DNA from: Betaproteobacteria bacterium
GTDB taxonomy: Bacteria; Pseudomonadota; Gammaproteobacteria; Burkholderiales; Rhodocyclaceae
Assembly (NCBI GenBank): GCA_019136545.1
Contig: JAGVUA010000007.1
Span: 1-49,455, forward strand
Direction: 5' to 3'
Length of the DNA stretch: 49,455 nucleotides
The notes under the pieces were generated by a model. The model was not told the DNA's origin, made no database searches, and saw only the letters and a program-made list of their open reading frames with translations. Shown piece by piece: positions 16,540 through 25,500 of this stretch. How positions within the stretch are numbered: position 1 is the first letter of the stretch; the number at the start of each line of letters is the position of its first letter. Both the position numbers and the translations under genes were made by a program.

Positions 16540-17094
16540 TCAGTCGTAGTGGATCAGACCGTGCGGCAGATGCGGCGTGCGTCCGGCCAGGAGGTCGGTG
16601 AGGAATTTCCAGATGGCGTCCGCCGACGGTGGGCAGCCGGGCAGGAAGTAGTCGACTTTCACCACCTCGTGGATCGGATGCACCTCGTTGAGCGGCAAGG
16701 GCAGTTCCGGATCGTTGGGAATGCCGCCGTGGGCGAGGCCGGCCTCGGTGTGATAGACCTCGCTGAGGATGTCGCGCAGGTCGAGGTGGTTGCGCTGGGC
16801 GGGCAGACCGCCGTTGACCGCACAGGCGCCCATGGCGACGAGGATCTTGCAGTGAGCGCGGAACTCGCGCAACACATGCACGTTTTCCGCGTTGCAGACG
16901 CCGCCTTCGATGAGGCCGATGTCGCAGGGACCGCGCGTGCCGAGGGTCTTGATGTCGGTGAGCGGCGTGCGGTCGAACTCGACGAGCCGCAGCAGGTCGA
17001 GCAGGCGCTCGTCGATGTCGAGGAGCGACATGTGGCAGCCGAAGCAGCCGGCGAGGCTGGCCGTCGCGATGCGGACCTTGCGCGCCGCGGTCAT
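16540..17094 (-). CDS. hoxY: NAD-linked [NiFe] hydrogenase small subunit HoxY
   Basis: 184 residues, short like other HoxY proteins, carrying the single proximal [4Fe-4S] cluster that takes electrons from HoxH. Cluster cysteines are seen in SLAGCFGCHMS, GGVCNAENV, MGACAVNGG and FLPGCPPSAD. There is no signal peptide, so it is cytoplasmic. The ATG at 17094 overlaps the hoxU stop as ATGA, implying translational coupling. Unlike the Hyb small subunit later in this window, its CxxC motif is intact. Confidence 0.96.
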   Translation of the reverse strand: MTAARKVRIATASLAGCFGCHMSLLDIDERLLDLLRLVEFDRTPLTDIKTLGTRGPCDIGLIEGGVCNAENVHVLREFRAHCKILVAMGACAVNGGLPAQRNHLDLRDILSEVYHTEAGLAHGGIPNDPELPLPLNEVHPIHEVVKVDYFLPGCPPSADAIWKFLTDLLAGRTPHLPHGLIHYD

Positions 17095-17825
17095 GGCTTG
17101 CCTCCGGCCTGGGGCGCGACCGGCCTGAATTCGTCGACGTGCGCGGAAATCGGCGCGGCATCGAAGCGGCGCTGGCCGATCGGCACGGCGAACCCTTGGC
17201 GCTTGGCCAGGATGACGCCGACCGGGCAGACCTGCGCCGCCTTGTCGGTGAGCGCGAAATCGGTGTCGCCGAGCTTGCCGGATTCGGCATTGACGATCAG
17301 GTGCTTGCCGATGCCGCGACCGGCAAGCGCGAAGACGTTCTTGCCGTCGACTTCGGCGCTGGCGCGGATGCACAGTTCGCAGAGGATGCAGCGGTTGAAA
17401 TCGAGCAGCACGTCGGGATGCGAGGCATCGACCGGCCGGTCGGGATAGAAGTGGTTGAAGTGCGGCGTCATGACGCCGAGTTCGTAGCCGAGCGCCTGCA
17501 GCTTGCAGTGGCCGCTCTTCTCGCACGACGGGCAGAAATGGTTGCCTTCGACCAGCAGCATCTGCAGCAGCGTCCGCCGCTTGTCGAGGATTTCCTGGGT
17601 ATCGCTCTCGACCTCCAGGCCGGCGGCGGCCGGCGTGGTGCAGGACGTCGCCGGGCGGCCGTTGATTTTCACTGTGCACAGCTTGCAGCTGCCATGCGGC
17701 CGGAATTCCGGGTGATAGCAGAGGTGCGGGATGAAGACGCCGGCGGACAGCGCCGCCTGCATCACGCTCTGGCCCGTCGCGAAGGGAATCTCCTGGCCGT
17801 CGAGGGTGAAGGTTTGTTCGCTCAT
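17091..17825 (-). CDS. hoxU: NAD-linked hydrogenase diaphorase subunit HoxU
   Basis: 244 residues, homologous to the N-terminal part of complex I NuoG. It carries Fe-S clusters between HoxF and HoxY. An N-terminal [2Fe-2S] ferredoxin domain has cysteines in IPHLCYHPEF, GSCKLCTV and ATSCTTP. A His/Cys cluster motif follows (NHFCPSCEKSGHC), then FNRCILCELCIRA and AAQVCPVGVI for further [4Fe-4S] ligation. ATGA overlaps link it to hoxF upstream and hoxY downstream. Confidence 0.96.
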   Translation of the reverse strand: MSEQTFTLDGQEIPFATGQSVMQAALSAGVFIPHLCYHPEFRPHGSCKLCTVKINGRPATSCTTPAAAGLEVESDTQEILDKRRTLLQMLLVEGNHFCPSCEKSGHCKLQALGYELGVMTPHFNHFYPDRPVDASHPDVLLDFNRCILCELCIRASAEVDGKNVFALAGRGIGKHLIVNAESGKLGDTDFALTDKAAQVCPVGVILAKRQGFAVPIGQRRFDAAPISAHVDEFRPVAPQAGGKP

Positions 17826-19699
17826 CGCGAGGCCTCCGGTTCGGTCGCCAGGTGGGCTGCGGCATCGTCGCGACCGGTCATCTGGCGCGCTTCCGATAGG
17901 GCGGCGTCGAGGTCGAAGGCGGGTTCGAACTCCAGCGAGGTCAGGCGCCGCTCGTAGGCCGGGCGGAACTTCTCCAGCGTATGCACCAGCGGATTGCCGG
18001 CGGTGTGGCCGAGGCCGCAATGCGCGGCCGACTGCAGCACGCGGTTCAGGTTGTAGATCTCGTTGATGTCGTAGCGCGTGCCGTGGCCGGCGGCGATCTT
18101 GTCCATCAGGTTCTTGAGCAGCGTGGTGCCGACGCGGCAGGGCGTGCAGAAGCCGCAGGACTCATGGGCGAAGAAGTGGATGAAGTTGCGTACGACATCG
18201 AAGATGTCCCGCCGCATGTCGAAGATCATGAAGGCGCCCGCCGTCGGGATGTCCTCGAAGGCGATACGTCGATCGAACTCGTCGGGTCCGATGCAAATGC
18301 CCGAGGGGCCGGAAATCTGCACGGCCTGCGAATCGTGTGCACCGCAATCGGCGAGCACCTGGCGCACAGTGACGCCAAACGGATATTCGTAGAGGCCCGG
18401 CCGCTCGCAATCTCCGGAGATCGACAGAATCTTGGTGCCGGCCGAACGGGGCGTGCCGATGCGGCGATACCAGTCGCCACCGTTGAGCGCGACCAGCGCC
18501 GCGGCGGCAAAGGTCTCGACGTTGTTCACCACGGTCGGCTGGTTCAGGAAGCCGTTCGTGACGGGGTAGGGCGGCCGGTTGCGCGGCACGCCGCGCTTGC
18601 CTTCGAGCGATTCGATCAGCGCCGATTCCTCGCCGCAGATGTAGGCACCGGCGCCGAGGTGGATCTCGATGTCGAAGTCGAAGCCCGGCGTGCCGAGCAT
18701 GTTCCGGCCCAGCAAGCCGGCGCGCCGGCGGGTCGCCAGGACTGACTCCAGCGGCTCCAGCAGGTAGCGGTACTCGCCGCGAAGATAGAGGTAGCCCTTG
18801 CTGGCGCCGATCGCGTAGGCGGCCACCGTCATGCCCTCGAAGACGAGGTTGGGCTGCCGCGTCAGCAACACGCGATCCTTGAAGGTGCCAGGCTCGCCTT
18901 CGTCGGCGTTGCAGATGACGTAACGGCTGTCGCCGCGCGCATTGCGGCAGGCCTCCCACTTGAGGCCGGTGGTGAAACCGGCGCCGCCGCGACCGCGCAG
19001 GCCGGACCGCTTGATCTCGTCGAGCGTCGCGCCCGGTCCGGCATCGCCGGTGTGGATGGCTTCGCGGAAGGAACGCTCGTTGGAGGCGGTTTCCATCGTC
19101 GGCTGATCGGCGCCGCGCGCCAGGCAGACCTTGAGCGCGTCGCCGGGCAGCATGTCGTTGCCGAGCAGGATGTCGGCGCGGCGGATGTTGTCCTCGACGA
19201 CGAACCATGCCTGCGGCCATTCGGCGAGCGGCGTGCGCGTGCGTATGAGTTCGACCATCTGCTCGACGCGGGCCAGCGTCATGCGCGGGATGGCGCGGTA
19301 ATTGACCAGCACCGCCGGCCCCTGGTCGCACATGCCCGTGCACGAAGTCGTGTCCACGCTGACCAGGCCATCTTCGGAAACGCGGCCCGGTTCCAGCCAG
19401 AGCTTCTGGCACATGGCCTGCATGAGGTCCAGGCTGCCGAGCATGCGGTCGGTGATGTTGTCGCTCCAGAGCACGCGATACTCGCCCATCGGCCGCGTGT
19501 GGAAAAAGCTGTAGAAACCGGCCGTCCCTTCCACCTTGGCCCGCGGCCAGCCGATGCCCTGGGCGATGGCGGTGAGGGTCGGCGGCGACAGCCAGCCCAA
19601 GGCTTCCTGCGTTTCACGCAGAATCTGCATCAAGCGGGTGCCGTCGCGACGGTGGCGGTCGAGGATGATGCCCAGTTTTTCGGAAGTCGGTTCAGTCAT
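17822..19699 (-). CDS. hoxF: NAD-linked hydrogenase diaphorase subunit HoxF (with fused HoxE-like domain)
   Basis: 625 residues. The N-terminal 150 residues resemble HoxE/NuoE, but only the second cysteine pair (TTSCTGMCDQGP) is present; the first is lost, as I recall for Cupriavidus HoxF. The NuoF-like part has the FMN/NADH region GLRGRGGAGFTTGLKW, the motif GAGAYICGEESALIESLEG and the [4Fe-4S] motif ESCGFCTPCRVGTTLL. It oxidises or reduces NAD(H) and passes electrons to HoxU. The ATG at 19699 is chosen because it begins at the family start; 19720 is an alternative. Neither has a clear ribosome-binding site. It is first in hoxFUYHW, divergent from hoxA. Confidence 0.95.
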   Translation of the reverse strand: MTEPTSEKLGIILDRHRRDGTRLMQILRETQEALGWLSPPTLTAIAQGIGWPRAKVEGTAGFYSFFHTRPMGEYRVLWSDNITDRMLGSLDLMQAMCQKLWLEPGRVSEDGLVSVDTTSCTGMCDQGPAVLVNYRAIPRMTLARVEQMVELIRTRTPLAEWPQAWFVVEDNIRRADILLGNDMLPGDALKVCLARGADQPTMETASNERSFREAIHTGDAGPGATLDEIKRSGLRGRGGAGFTTGLKWEACRNARGDSRYVICNADEGEPGTFKDRVLLTRQPNLVFEGMTVAAYAIGASKGYLYLRGEYRYLLEPLESVLATRRRAGLLGRNMLGTPGFDFDIEIHLGAGAYICGEESALIESLEGKRGVPRNRPPYPVTNGFLNQPTVVNNVETFAAAALVALNGGDWYRRIGTPRSAGTKILSISGDCERPGLYEYPFGVTVRQVLADCGAHDSQAVQISGPSGICIGPDEFDRRIAFEDIPTAGAFMIFDMRRDIFDVVRNFIHFFAHESCGFCTPCRVGTTLLKNLMDKIAAGHGTRYDINEIYNLNRVLQSAAHCGLGHTAGNPLVHTLEKFRPAYERRLTSLEFEPAFDLDAALSEARQMTGRDDAAAHLATEPEASR

Positions 19700-19742
19700 T
19701 GCGGATGCCGATGTTGCCATGCAGCACGTAGTCTAGGGCCAG

Positions 19743-19771
19743 GGCATATTTGCGGTATTGCGGCAGGTCAA
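19743..19771 (-). promoter_or_regulatory. Possible promoter of hoxFUYHW
   Basis: On the minus strand, TTGACC (19766-19771) and TATGCC (19743-19748) are 17 bp apart. The -35 is good but the -10 weak. I found no -24/-12 element in this intergenic region on the hoxF strand. Confidence 0.25.
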
Positions 19772-19776
19772 TAATG

Positions 19777-19828
19777 CCCGCCTCCCGTGGATCCTCATCA
19801 ACACTGGGCTTGGTGATCGGGAGGCGGG
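19777..19828. repeat. Perfect 11-bp inverted repeat between hoxF and hoxA
   Basis: CCCGCCTCCCG at 19777-19787 is the exact reverse complement of CGGGAGGCGGG at 19818-19828, with 30 bp between. It sits just upstream of the possible hoxF promoter in the divergent hoxF/hoxA region. It could be a regulator-binding site or fold as a hairpin. The GGCGGG core recurs in the dyad at 19898-19910. Confidence 0.6.
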
Positions 19829-19890
19829 TGGGTTCGACGCTGTGGTCGAATTCGACGGCGGCCTGGCGGGGCGCGTTTCCCGATCGCGGC

Positions 19891-19919
19891 TTGACAAGGC
19901 GGGGCCCGCCGCTTGAAAT
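19891..19919 (+). promoter_or_regulatory. Candidate sigma-70 promoter of hoxA with embedded dyad
   Basis: A perfect -35 hexamer TTGACA (19891-19896) and a -10-like TGAAAT (19914-19919) are 17 bp apart. The spacer contains the 6-1-6 palindrome GGCGGG-G-CCCGCC (19898-19910), well placed for a repressor or activator. Transcription would start near 19926. Confidence 0.4.
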
Positions 19920-19941
19920 GCCTCCTTTCATGAGGAGGCAT
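19918..19941 (+). promoter_or_regulatory. 9-bp dyad enclosing the hoxA ribosome-binding site
   Basis: ATGCCTCCT (19918-19926) and AGGAGGCAT (19933-19941) are perfect reverse complements around a 6-nt loop. The right arm contains AGGAGG (19933-19938), which lies five bases before the GTG start at 19944. If present in the mRNA, the hairpin would hide the ribosome-binding site. If transcription starts near 19926, the left arm is not transcribed and the dyad could only act as DNA. Confidence 0.55.
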
Positions 19942-19943
19942 CG

Positions 19944-21401
<1,458 letters not shown>

Positions 21402-21435
21402 GCGACACCCGCGGGGGAGGGAGGATGGAGGGCGC

Positions 21436-22425
21436 ATGAAACTGCTCTGGCTGCAATCGGGCGGCTGTGGCGGTTGCACGCTGTCGTGGCTCGGCAGCGA
21501 GTGGGGCCCGCTGTTCGCGACGCTGGCCGATGCGGGGATCGAGATCGTCTGGCATCCGAGCTTTTCGGAGGCGAGCGCCGATGAATCGCTGGATATCCTT
21601 GAGTCCTGCGCCGATGGCCGCCGCGACTTCGACGTGCTCTGCATCGAAGGCTCGCTGCTGCGCGGCCCGGCGGGCAGCGGCCGCTTCCACGTGCTGGCCG
21701 GCACCGGCCGGCCGATGATCGAGTGGGTGAAGCTGCTGGCGTCGCGCGCCCGGCAGGTTGTGGCCGTCGGGTCGTGCGCGGCTTTCGGCGGCATCACCGC
21801 GGGCGGCGTCAATCCCACCGACGCCTGCGGCCTGCAATACGATGGAACCAACCCCGGCGGCCTGCTCGGCGCCGCGTTCCACACCCGCGGCGGGCTGCCG
21901 GTGGTGAATATCTCGGGCTGCCCGACGCATCCGGACTGGGTGACGGAAACCCTGCTGTCGCTGGCGAGGGACGAGCTGGGCGCGGCCGACCTGGACGAAC
22001 TGTCGCGTCCGCGTTTCTATACCGATGCGCTGGTGCATCACGGCTGCGCGCGCAACGAGTTCTACGAATTCAAGGCCAGCGCCGAGAAGAACGGCGACCA
22101 GGGCTGCCTGATGGAGCACCTCGGCTGCAAGGGCACGCAAGCCCACGCCGATTGCAATCTGCGGCCCTGGAACGGCGGCGGCTCGTGCACCGACGGCGGT
22201 TATGCCTGCATCCGCTGCACCGAGCCCGGCTTCGAGGAGCCGGGCCATCCATTTTCGATCACGCCCAAGGTGGCGGGCATTCCGATCGGCCTGCCGCTCG
22301 ACATGCCCAAGGCCTGGTTCGTCGCGCTCGCCGCCTTGTCGAAGTCGGCGACGCCCGCGCGCGTGCGGCAGAACGCCAAGACCGACCACATCGTCCACTG
22401 GCCGCGTCCGGCCAGGAAGCCGTGA
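21436..22425 (+). CDS. hoxB: Regulatory (H2-sensing) hydrogenase small subunit HoxB/HupU
   Basis: 329 residues with no Tat signal, as expected for the soluble group 2b sensor hydrogenase. The proximal-cluster CxxC is intact (QSGGCGGCTLSW), followed by AVGSCAAFGG and ISGCPTHPDW. The distal and medial clusters are in HHGCARNEF, DQGCLMEHLGCKGT, ADCNLRPWN and YACIRCTEPGF. The ATG at 21436 follows GGAGGG. With HoxC it detects H2 and signals through HoxJ. Its stop is followed by two short overlapping mini-ORFs before hoxC. Confidence 0.95.
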   Translation: MKLLWLQSGGCGGCTLSWLGSEWGPLFATLADAGIEIVWHPSFSEASADESLDILESCADGRRDFDVLCIEGSLLRGPAGSGRFHVLAGTGRPMIEWVKLLASRARQVVAVGSCAAFGGITAGGVNPTDACGLQYDGTNPGGLLGAAFHTRGGLPVVNISGCPTHPDWVTETLLSLARDELGAADLDELSRPRFYTDALVHHGCARNEFYEFKASAEKNGDQGCLMEHLGCKGTQAHADCNLRPWNGGGSCTDGGYACIRCTEPGFEEPGHPFSITPKVAGIPIGLPLDMPKAWFVALAALSKSATPARVRQNAKTDHIVHWPRPARKP

Positions 22426-22431
22426 GCCGGC

Positions 22432-22464
22432 CATGAGTCGCGCATGAGCCGCACATGAGCAGAA
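22432..22464 (+). repeat. Tandem 11-bp start-region duplication creating two mini-ORFs before hoxC
   Basis: CATGAGTCGCG (22432-22442), CATGAGCCGCA (22443-22453) and CATGAGCAGAA (22454-22464) follow each other directly. The unit length is not a multiple of three. The ATGs at 22433 and 22444 therefore give MSRA-stop and MSRT-stop, each stop overlapping the next ATG as ATGA. The third ATG is hoxC (MSRI...). Confidence 0.7.
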
Positions 22465-23897
22465 TCGTCGTCGGGCCATTCAACCGCGTCGAGGGCGACC
22501 TCGAGGTGATTCTCGACATCGCCGACGGCCGGGTGCGCGAGGCGCGCGTCAGGAGTTCGCTCTATCGCGGTTTCGAACAGATCCTGCAAGGCAAGCCGCC
22601 CATGGACGCGCTCGTGTTCGTACCGCGCATCTGCGGCATCTGCTCGGTATCGCAGTCGGCCGCCGCCGCGCGGGCGCTGGCCGGCGCCATGGGCATCAAG
22701 CCGCCCGACAACGGACGCATCGCGGCGAACCTGATCCACGCGGTCGAGAACGTCGCCGACCACGTTACGCACTTCTATCTGTTCTTCATGCCCGACTTTG
22801 CGCGCGACTGCTACGAAAGTCAGCCGTGGTGGCACGCCGCTTCGGCACGGTTCAGAGCGGTCACGGGCGCGGCGGCGGGAGATTTCCTGCCCGCCCGCGC
22901 GGACTGGATGCGCGCCATGGGCCTGTTGGCCGGCAAATGGCCGCACACGCTGACGCTGCAGCCGGGGGGCTCGGCGCATCCGCTCAACGCTTCCGGGCGC
23001 CTGCGCCTGCTGCGCGTGTTGCGCGACTTCCGCCGCTTCCTCGAACGCGCGACCTTCGGCGACGCGCTCGAAGCCGTTGCGGCGCTTGCTTCGGTCGATG
23101 AACTGGCGGCTTGGGCCGAACGGCATGCCGAGAGCGACTTCGGTCTCTTCCTGCGGGCGTCGCGGGCGCTGAACCTGCGCGCGCTCGGCCATGCCGGCGT
23201 CGCCTACATGAGCTACGGCGCCTACGAGCAGGAAGGCGGCCGCTGGTGGCCGGCCGGTGTCTGGGCCGGCGGGCCGGCATTGCTCGATCCGGCGCGGATC
23301 GCCGAGGACGTCAGCCACGCCTGGTACGCCGATGCGGCCGAGCCCCTGCCGCCGCTGCGCGGCTCGACGCTGCCGGTCGCCGACAAACAGGCCGCCTACA
23401 GCTGGTGCAAGGCACCGCGGCTCGGCGGCGAAGTGGTTGAAACCGGCGCCCTGGCGCGACAGGTGATTGCCGGCCAGCCGCTGGCCCGCGACATGGTCGC
23501 GCGCGACGGAGGCGGCGTCGAGGCGCGCGTCGTCGCCCGCCTGCTCGAGGTGGCCCGCCTGGTGCCGGCCATGGAAGCCTGGGCCGAGCGCCTGCGCCCC
23601 GGCGAGCCGTTTTCGACGGAAGGAGAACTGCCCGCCGAAGCGGAGAGCGTGGGGCTCGTCGAAGCCGCGCGCGGTGCGCTCGGCCACTGGCTGACGATCC
23701 GCCGCGGCCGCATCCACAACTACCAGATCATCGCGCCGACCACCTGGAACTTCTCGCCGCGCGACAGCGCCGGCCGCCCCGGCGCGCTCGAGCGCGCGCT
23801 GGCCGGCATCCCGGTCGGCCAGGACGGGAAAGCGCCCGTCGCCGTCCAGCACGTCGTCCGCTCCTTCGATCCCTGCATGGTGTGTACTGTGCACTGA
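22455..23897 (+). CDS. hoxC: Regulatory (H2-sensing) hydrogenase large subunit HoxC/HupV
   Basis: 480 residues. The N-terminal motif is RICGICSVSQS, with Gln where energy-converting enzymes have His, as is typical of the sensor class. The protein ends exactly at DPCMVCTVH with no C-terminal tail, so no protease step is needed; this also marks regulatory hydrogenases. It carries the Ni-Fe site that binds H2. Residues in the ESQPWWHAA segment are encoded by a copy of the dispersed repeat (22813-22838). Its stop overlaps the hoxJ start (TGATG). Confidence 0.95.
   Translation: MSRIVVGPFNRVEGDLEVILDIADGRVREARVRSSLYRGFEQILQGKPPMDALVFVPRICGICSVSQSAAAARALAGAMGIKPPDNGRIAANLIHAVENVADHVTHFYLFFMPDFARDCYESQPWWHAASARFRAVTGAAAGDFLPARADWMRAMGLLAGKWPHTLTLQPGGSAHPLNASGRLRLLRVLRDFRRFLERATFGDALEAVAALASVDELAAWAERHAESDFGLFLRASRALNLRALGHAGVAYMSYGAYEQEGGRWWPAGVWAGGPALLDPARIAEDVSHAWYADAAEPLPPLRGSTLPVADKQAAYSWCKAPRLGGEVVETGALARQVIAGQPLARDMVARDGGGVEARVVARLLEVARLVPAMEAWAERLRPGEPFSTEGELPAEAESVGLVEAARGALGHWLTIRRGRIHNYQIIAPTTWNFSPRDSAGRPGALERALAGIPVGQDGKAPVAVQHVVRSFDPCMVCTVH
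22813..22838 (+). repeat. Copy of the dispersed 26-bp repeat within hoxC
   Basis: It differs from the copy at 30554-30579 at only 2 of 26 positions and is read in the same frame (ESQPWWHAA here, ESQPSRHAA there). Confidence 0.55.
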
Positions 23898-25252
23898 TGG
23901 GCGACAAGATCGAACCCGACGGCATCGAACAGCTGGTGGCAGCGGCGCGCGCCGGCGCCAGCGAGGACGTCTGGCTGGATGTGATCCAGAAGATGGACGA
24001 GGTGTATAGCGATCTTCTGCAGTACGAGGTGGCGCTCGAGGACAAGAACGCGGCGCTCGAGGAATCGCAGCAGTTCATCGTTTCGGTGTTGACGTCCATG
24101 TCGGACGTGTTGCTGGTCTGCAACCGCGCCGGCGTGATCGAGGACGTCAACCAGTCGCTGCAGCAGCTTACCGGCCGGGACGAGGCGGCGCTGAAGGGCC
24201 GGCGCATTTTCGACCTGTTCGCCGACGAAGCGTCGCGCCAGCAGGCGCAGCATTTCTTTGCCGGCCATGTCGGCGAGACCTTGCACGACTGCGAGATGCA
24301 GTTGCGCGCCGCGGACGGCAGTGCGATTCCGGTGTCGCTCAACTGCACGCCGCGCTATAGCGCCACGGGCAAGATGCTCGGCGTGGTCATCACCGGCCGG
24401 CCGGTCGGCGAGCTGCGCCGCGCCTACCAGGCGCTGCGGCAGGCGCACGAGGATCTCAAGCGCACGCAACAGCAGCTGCTGCACTCGGAGAAGATGGCTT
24501 CGCTCGGCCGGCTGGTGGCCGGCGTCGCGCACGAACTCAACAATCCGATCAGCTTCGTGTTCGGCAACGTGCTGGCGCTCAAGCGCTACTCGAACCGGTT
24601 GGGCGAGTATCTGGGCGCCGTACAGCGCAAGGAATCGTGGGAACGCATCGACGCGCTGCGCGAGGAACTGGGCATCGACCGCCTGCTCGCCGACCTGCCC
24701 TCGCTGATCGAGGGCACGGCCGAAGGCGCGGAGCGAACGCGCGATATCGTCGACGGCCTCAAGCGTTTTTCCGCCGTGGATCGCAACCTGCTGGAGCCGA
24801 TGGATCTCGTGCCGGTGGTCGAGCGTGCCGTGCACTGGGTCAGCAAGGCCGCACCCGGCGGCTTCAAGGTGCATGTCGATCTGCCGTCCACGCTGGCGAT
24901 CAACGGTTCAGCCGGCCAACTGCAGCAGGTGGTCATGAACCTGGTACAGAACGCCTGCGATGCGACCGCCGGACAGGCGGAGGCGCGACTGGAAATCACC
25001 TGCCGCATCGATGTTGAGAAGGTACGCTTGCGCTTTGCCGACAATGGCGTCGGGATCGCCCGGGAAAACCTGCCGCGCGTCTTCGATCCCTTCTTCACCA
25101 CCAAGCCGGTGGGCAAGGGCACCGGACTTGGTCTGGCGATCAGCTACGGTATTGTCGAACGCCATGGCGGCAAGCTGAGCGTCGAGAACGGACCGGGCGG
25201 CGGCACCGTGTTCACCCTGGCTTTGCCGCTGGCACCGCGGGGGGCGCAGTAG
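23897..25252 (+). CDS. hoxJ: H2-signalling histidine kinase HoxJ
   Basis: 451 residues, soluble. A PAS domain (about 50-170) is followed by a coiled linker and the H-box EKMASLGRLVAGVAHELNNP (H near residue 212). The ATPase domain has NLVQNACDA, DNGVGIA, FDPFFTTK and the G2 box GKGTGLGLAISYG. From memory, a glycine in this region is replaced by serine in Cupriavidus necator H16 HoxJ, which inactivates it; here the glycines are present, so the kinase is expected to work. The ATG at 23897 overlaps the hoxC stop. It should control HoxA phosphorylation in complex with HoxBC. Confidence 0.94.
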   Translation: MGDKIEPDGIEQLVAAARAGASEDVWLDVIQKMDEVYSDLLQYEVALEDKNAALEESQQFIVSVLTSMSDVLLVCNRAGVIEDVNQSLQQLTGRDEAALKGRRIFDLFADEASRQQAQHFFAGHVGETLHDCEMQLRAADGSAIPVSLNCTPRYSATGKMLGVVITGRPVGELRRAYQALRQAHEDLKRTQQQLLHSEKMASLGRLVAGVAHELNNPISFVFGNVLALKRYSNRLGEYLGAVQRKESWERIDALREELGIDRLLADLPSLIEGTAEGAERTRDIVDGLKRFSAVDRNLLEPMDLVPVVERAVHWVSKAAPGGFKVHVDLPSTLAINGSAGQLQQVVMNLVQNACDATAGQAEARLEITCRIDVEKVRLRFADNGVGIARENLPRVFDPFFTTKPVGKGTGLGLAISYGIVERHGGKLSVENGPGGGTVFTLALPLAPRGAQ

Positions 25253-25266
25253 GTGTAATAACACCT
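25251..25266 (+). repeat. 6-bp inverted repeat at the hoxJ stop
   Basis: AGGTGT (25251-25256), a 4-base gap, then ACACCT (25261-25266). It begins within the stop codon. No T-run follows, so terminator function is doubtful. Confidence 0.3.
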
Positions 25267-25281
25267 TCCGCTTTCGAAGAA

Positions 25282-25306
25282 AATATGGAAGCAAAGCTTC
25301 CATATT
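25282..25306 (+). promoter_or_regulatory. Perfect 11-bp inverted repeat, candidate activator site upstream of the Hyb promoter
   Basis: AATATGGAAGC (25282-25292), three A, then GCTTCCATATT (25296-25306). The centre is about 111 bp upstream of the predicted sigma-54 start near 25405, a usual distance for an enhancer-binding activator such as HoxA. It could also be the terminator of hoxABCJ, but no T-tract follows. The HupR-type motif TTG-N5-CAA is not present in this intergenic region. Confidence 0.5.
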
Positions 25307-25333
25307 GTTGTGGCGCAGCATCGGCAACGGGTT

Positions 25334-25361
25334 TATCAAACCTTTTTAGATCAATGGCTTG
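25334..25361 (+). promoter_or_regulatory. Two adjacent IHF-like sites
   Basis: TATCAAACCTTTT (25334-25346) and GATCAATGGCTTG (25349-25361) each match WATCAANNNNTTR at all but one defined position. They lie between the upstream dyad and the -24/-12 promoter, where IHF bends DNA at many sigma-54 promoters. Confidence 0.5.
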
Positions 25362-25378
25362 CCTGGTTATTTCGACCA

Positions 25379-25394
25379 TGGCACCCAACTTGCA
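25379..25394 (+). promoter_or_regulatory. Sigma-54 (-24/-12) promoter of the Hyb/hyp operon
   Basis: TGGCAC (25379-25384), five bases, TTGCA (25390-25394) is a full match to the RpoN consensus, with GG and GC correctly spaced. The predicted start is near 25405, leaving a leader of about 95 nt before the GTG at 25501. Confidence 0.85.
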
Positions 25395-25500
25395 CTCTTT
25401 CCTCCAGGCGCCCGACCACAAGCCGCCCTGCTGATGGTGGGCCCTGTCGTACCCGACGAACCGGTATTTATCGCTCAGGGGCTTGAGGAGGAACATTCTT

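Noticed and set aside
15063..16601. Long plus-strand open frames opposite hoxH, hoxF and acetate kinase
   Set aside because: High GC leaves opposite-strand frames open. None shows a recognisable domain, and each lies wholly opposite a gene with intact motifs.
19700..19943. A sigma-54 promoter for hoxF
   Set aside because: I looked on the minus strand for GG and GC with the -24/-12 spacing and found only mis-spaced partial matches.
22432..22464. The tandem 11-bp units as a CRISPR or VNTR array
   Set aside because: There are only three short units with no spacers; they are better explained as a duplicated translation start.
25282..25306. The perfect inverted repeat as an intrinsic terminator of hoxABCJ
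   Set aside because: The stem is AT-containing and no T-tract follows; its distance to the sigma-54 promoter fits an activator site better. Terminator function is not fully excluded.
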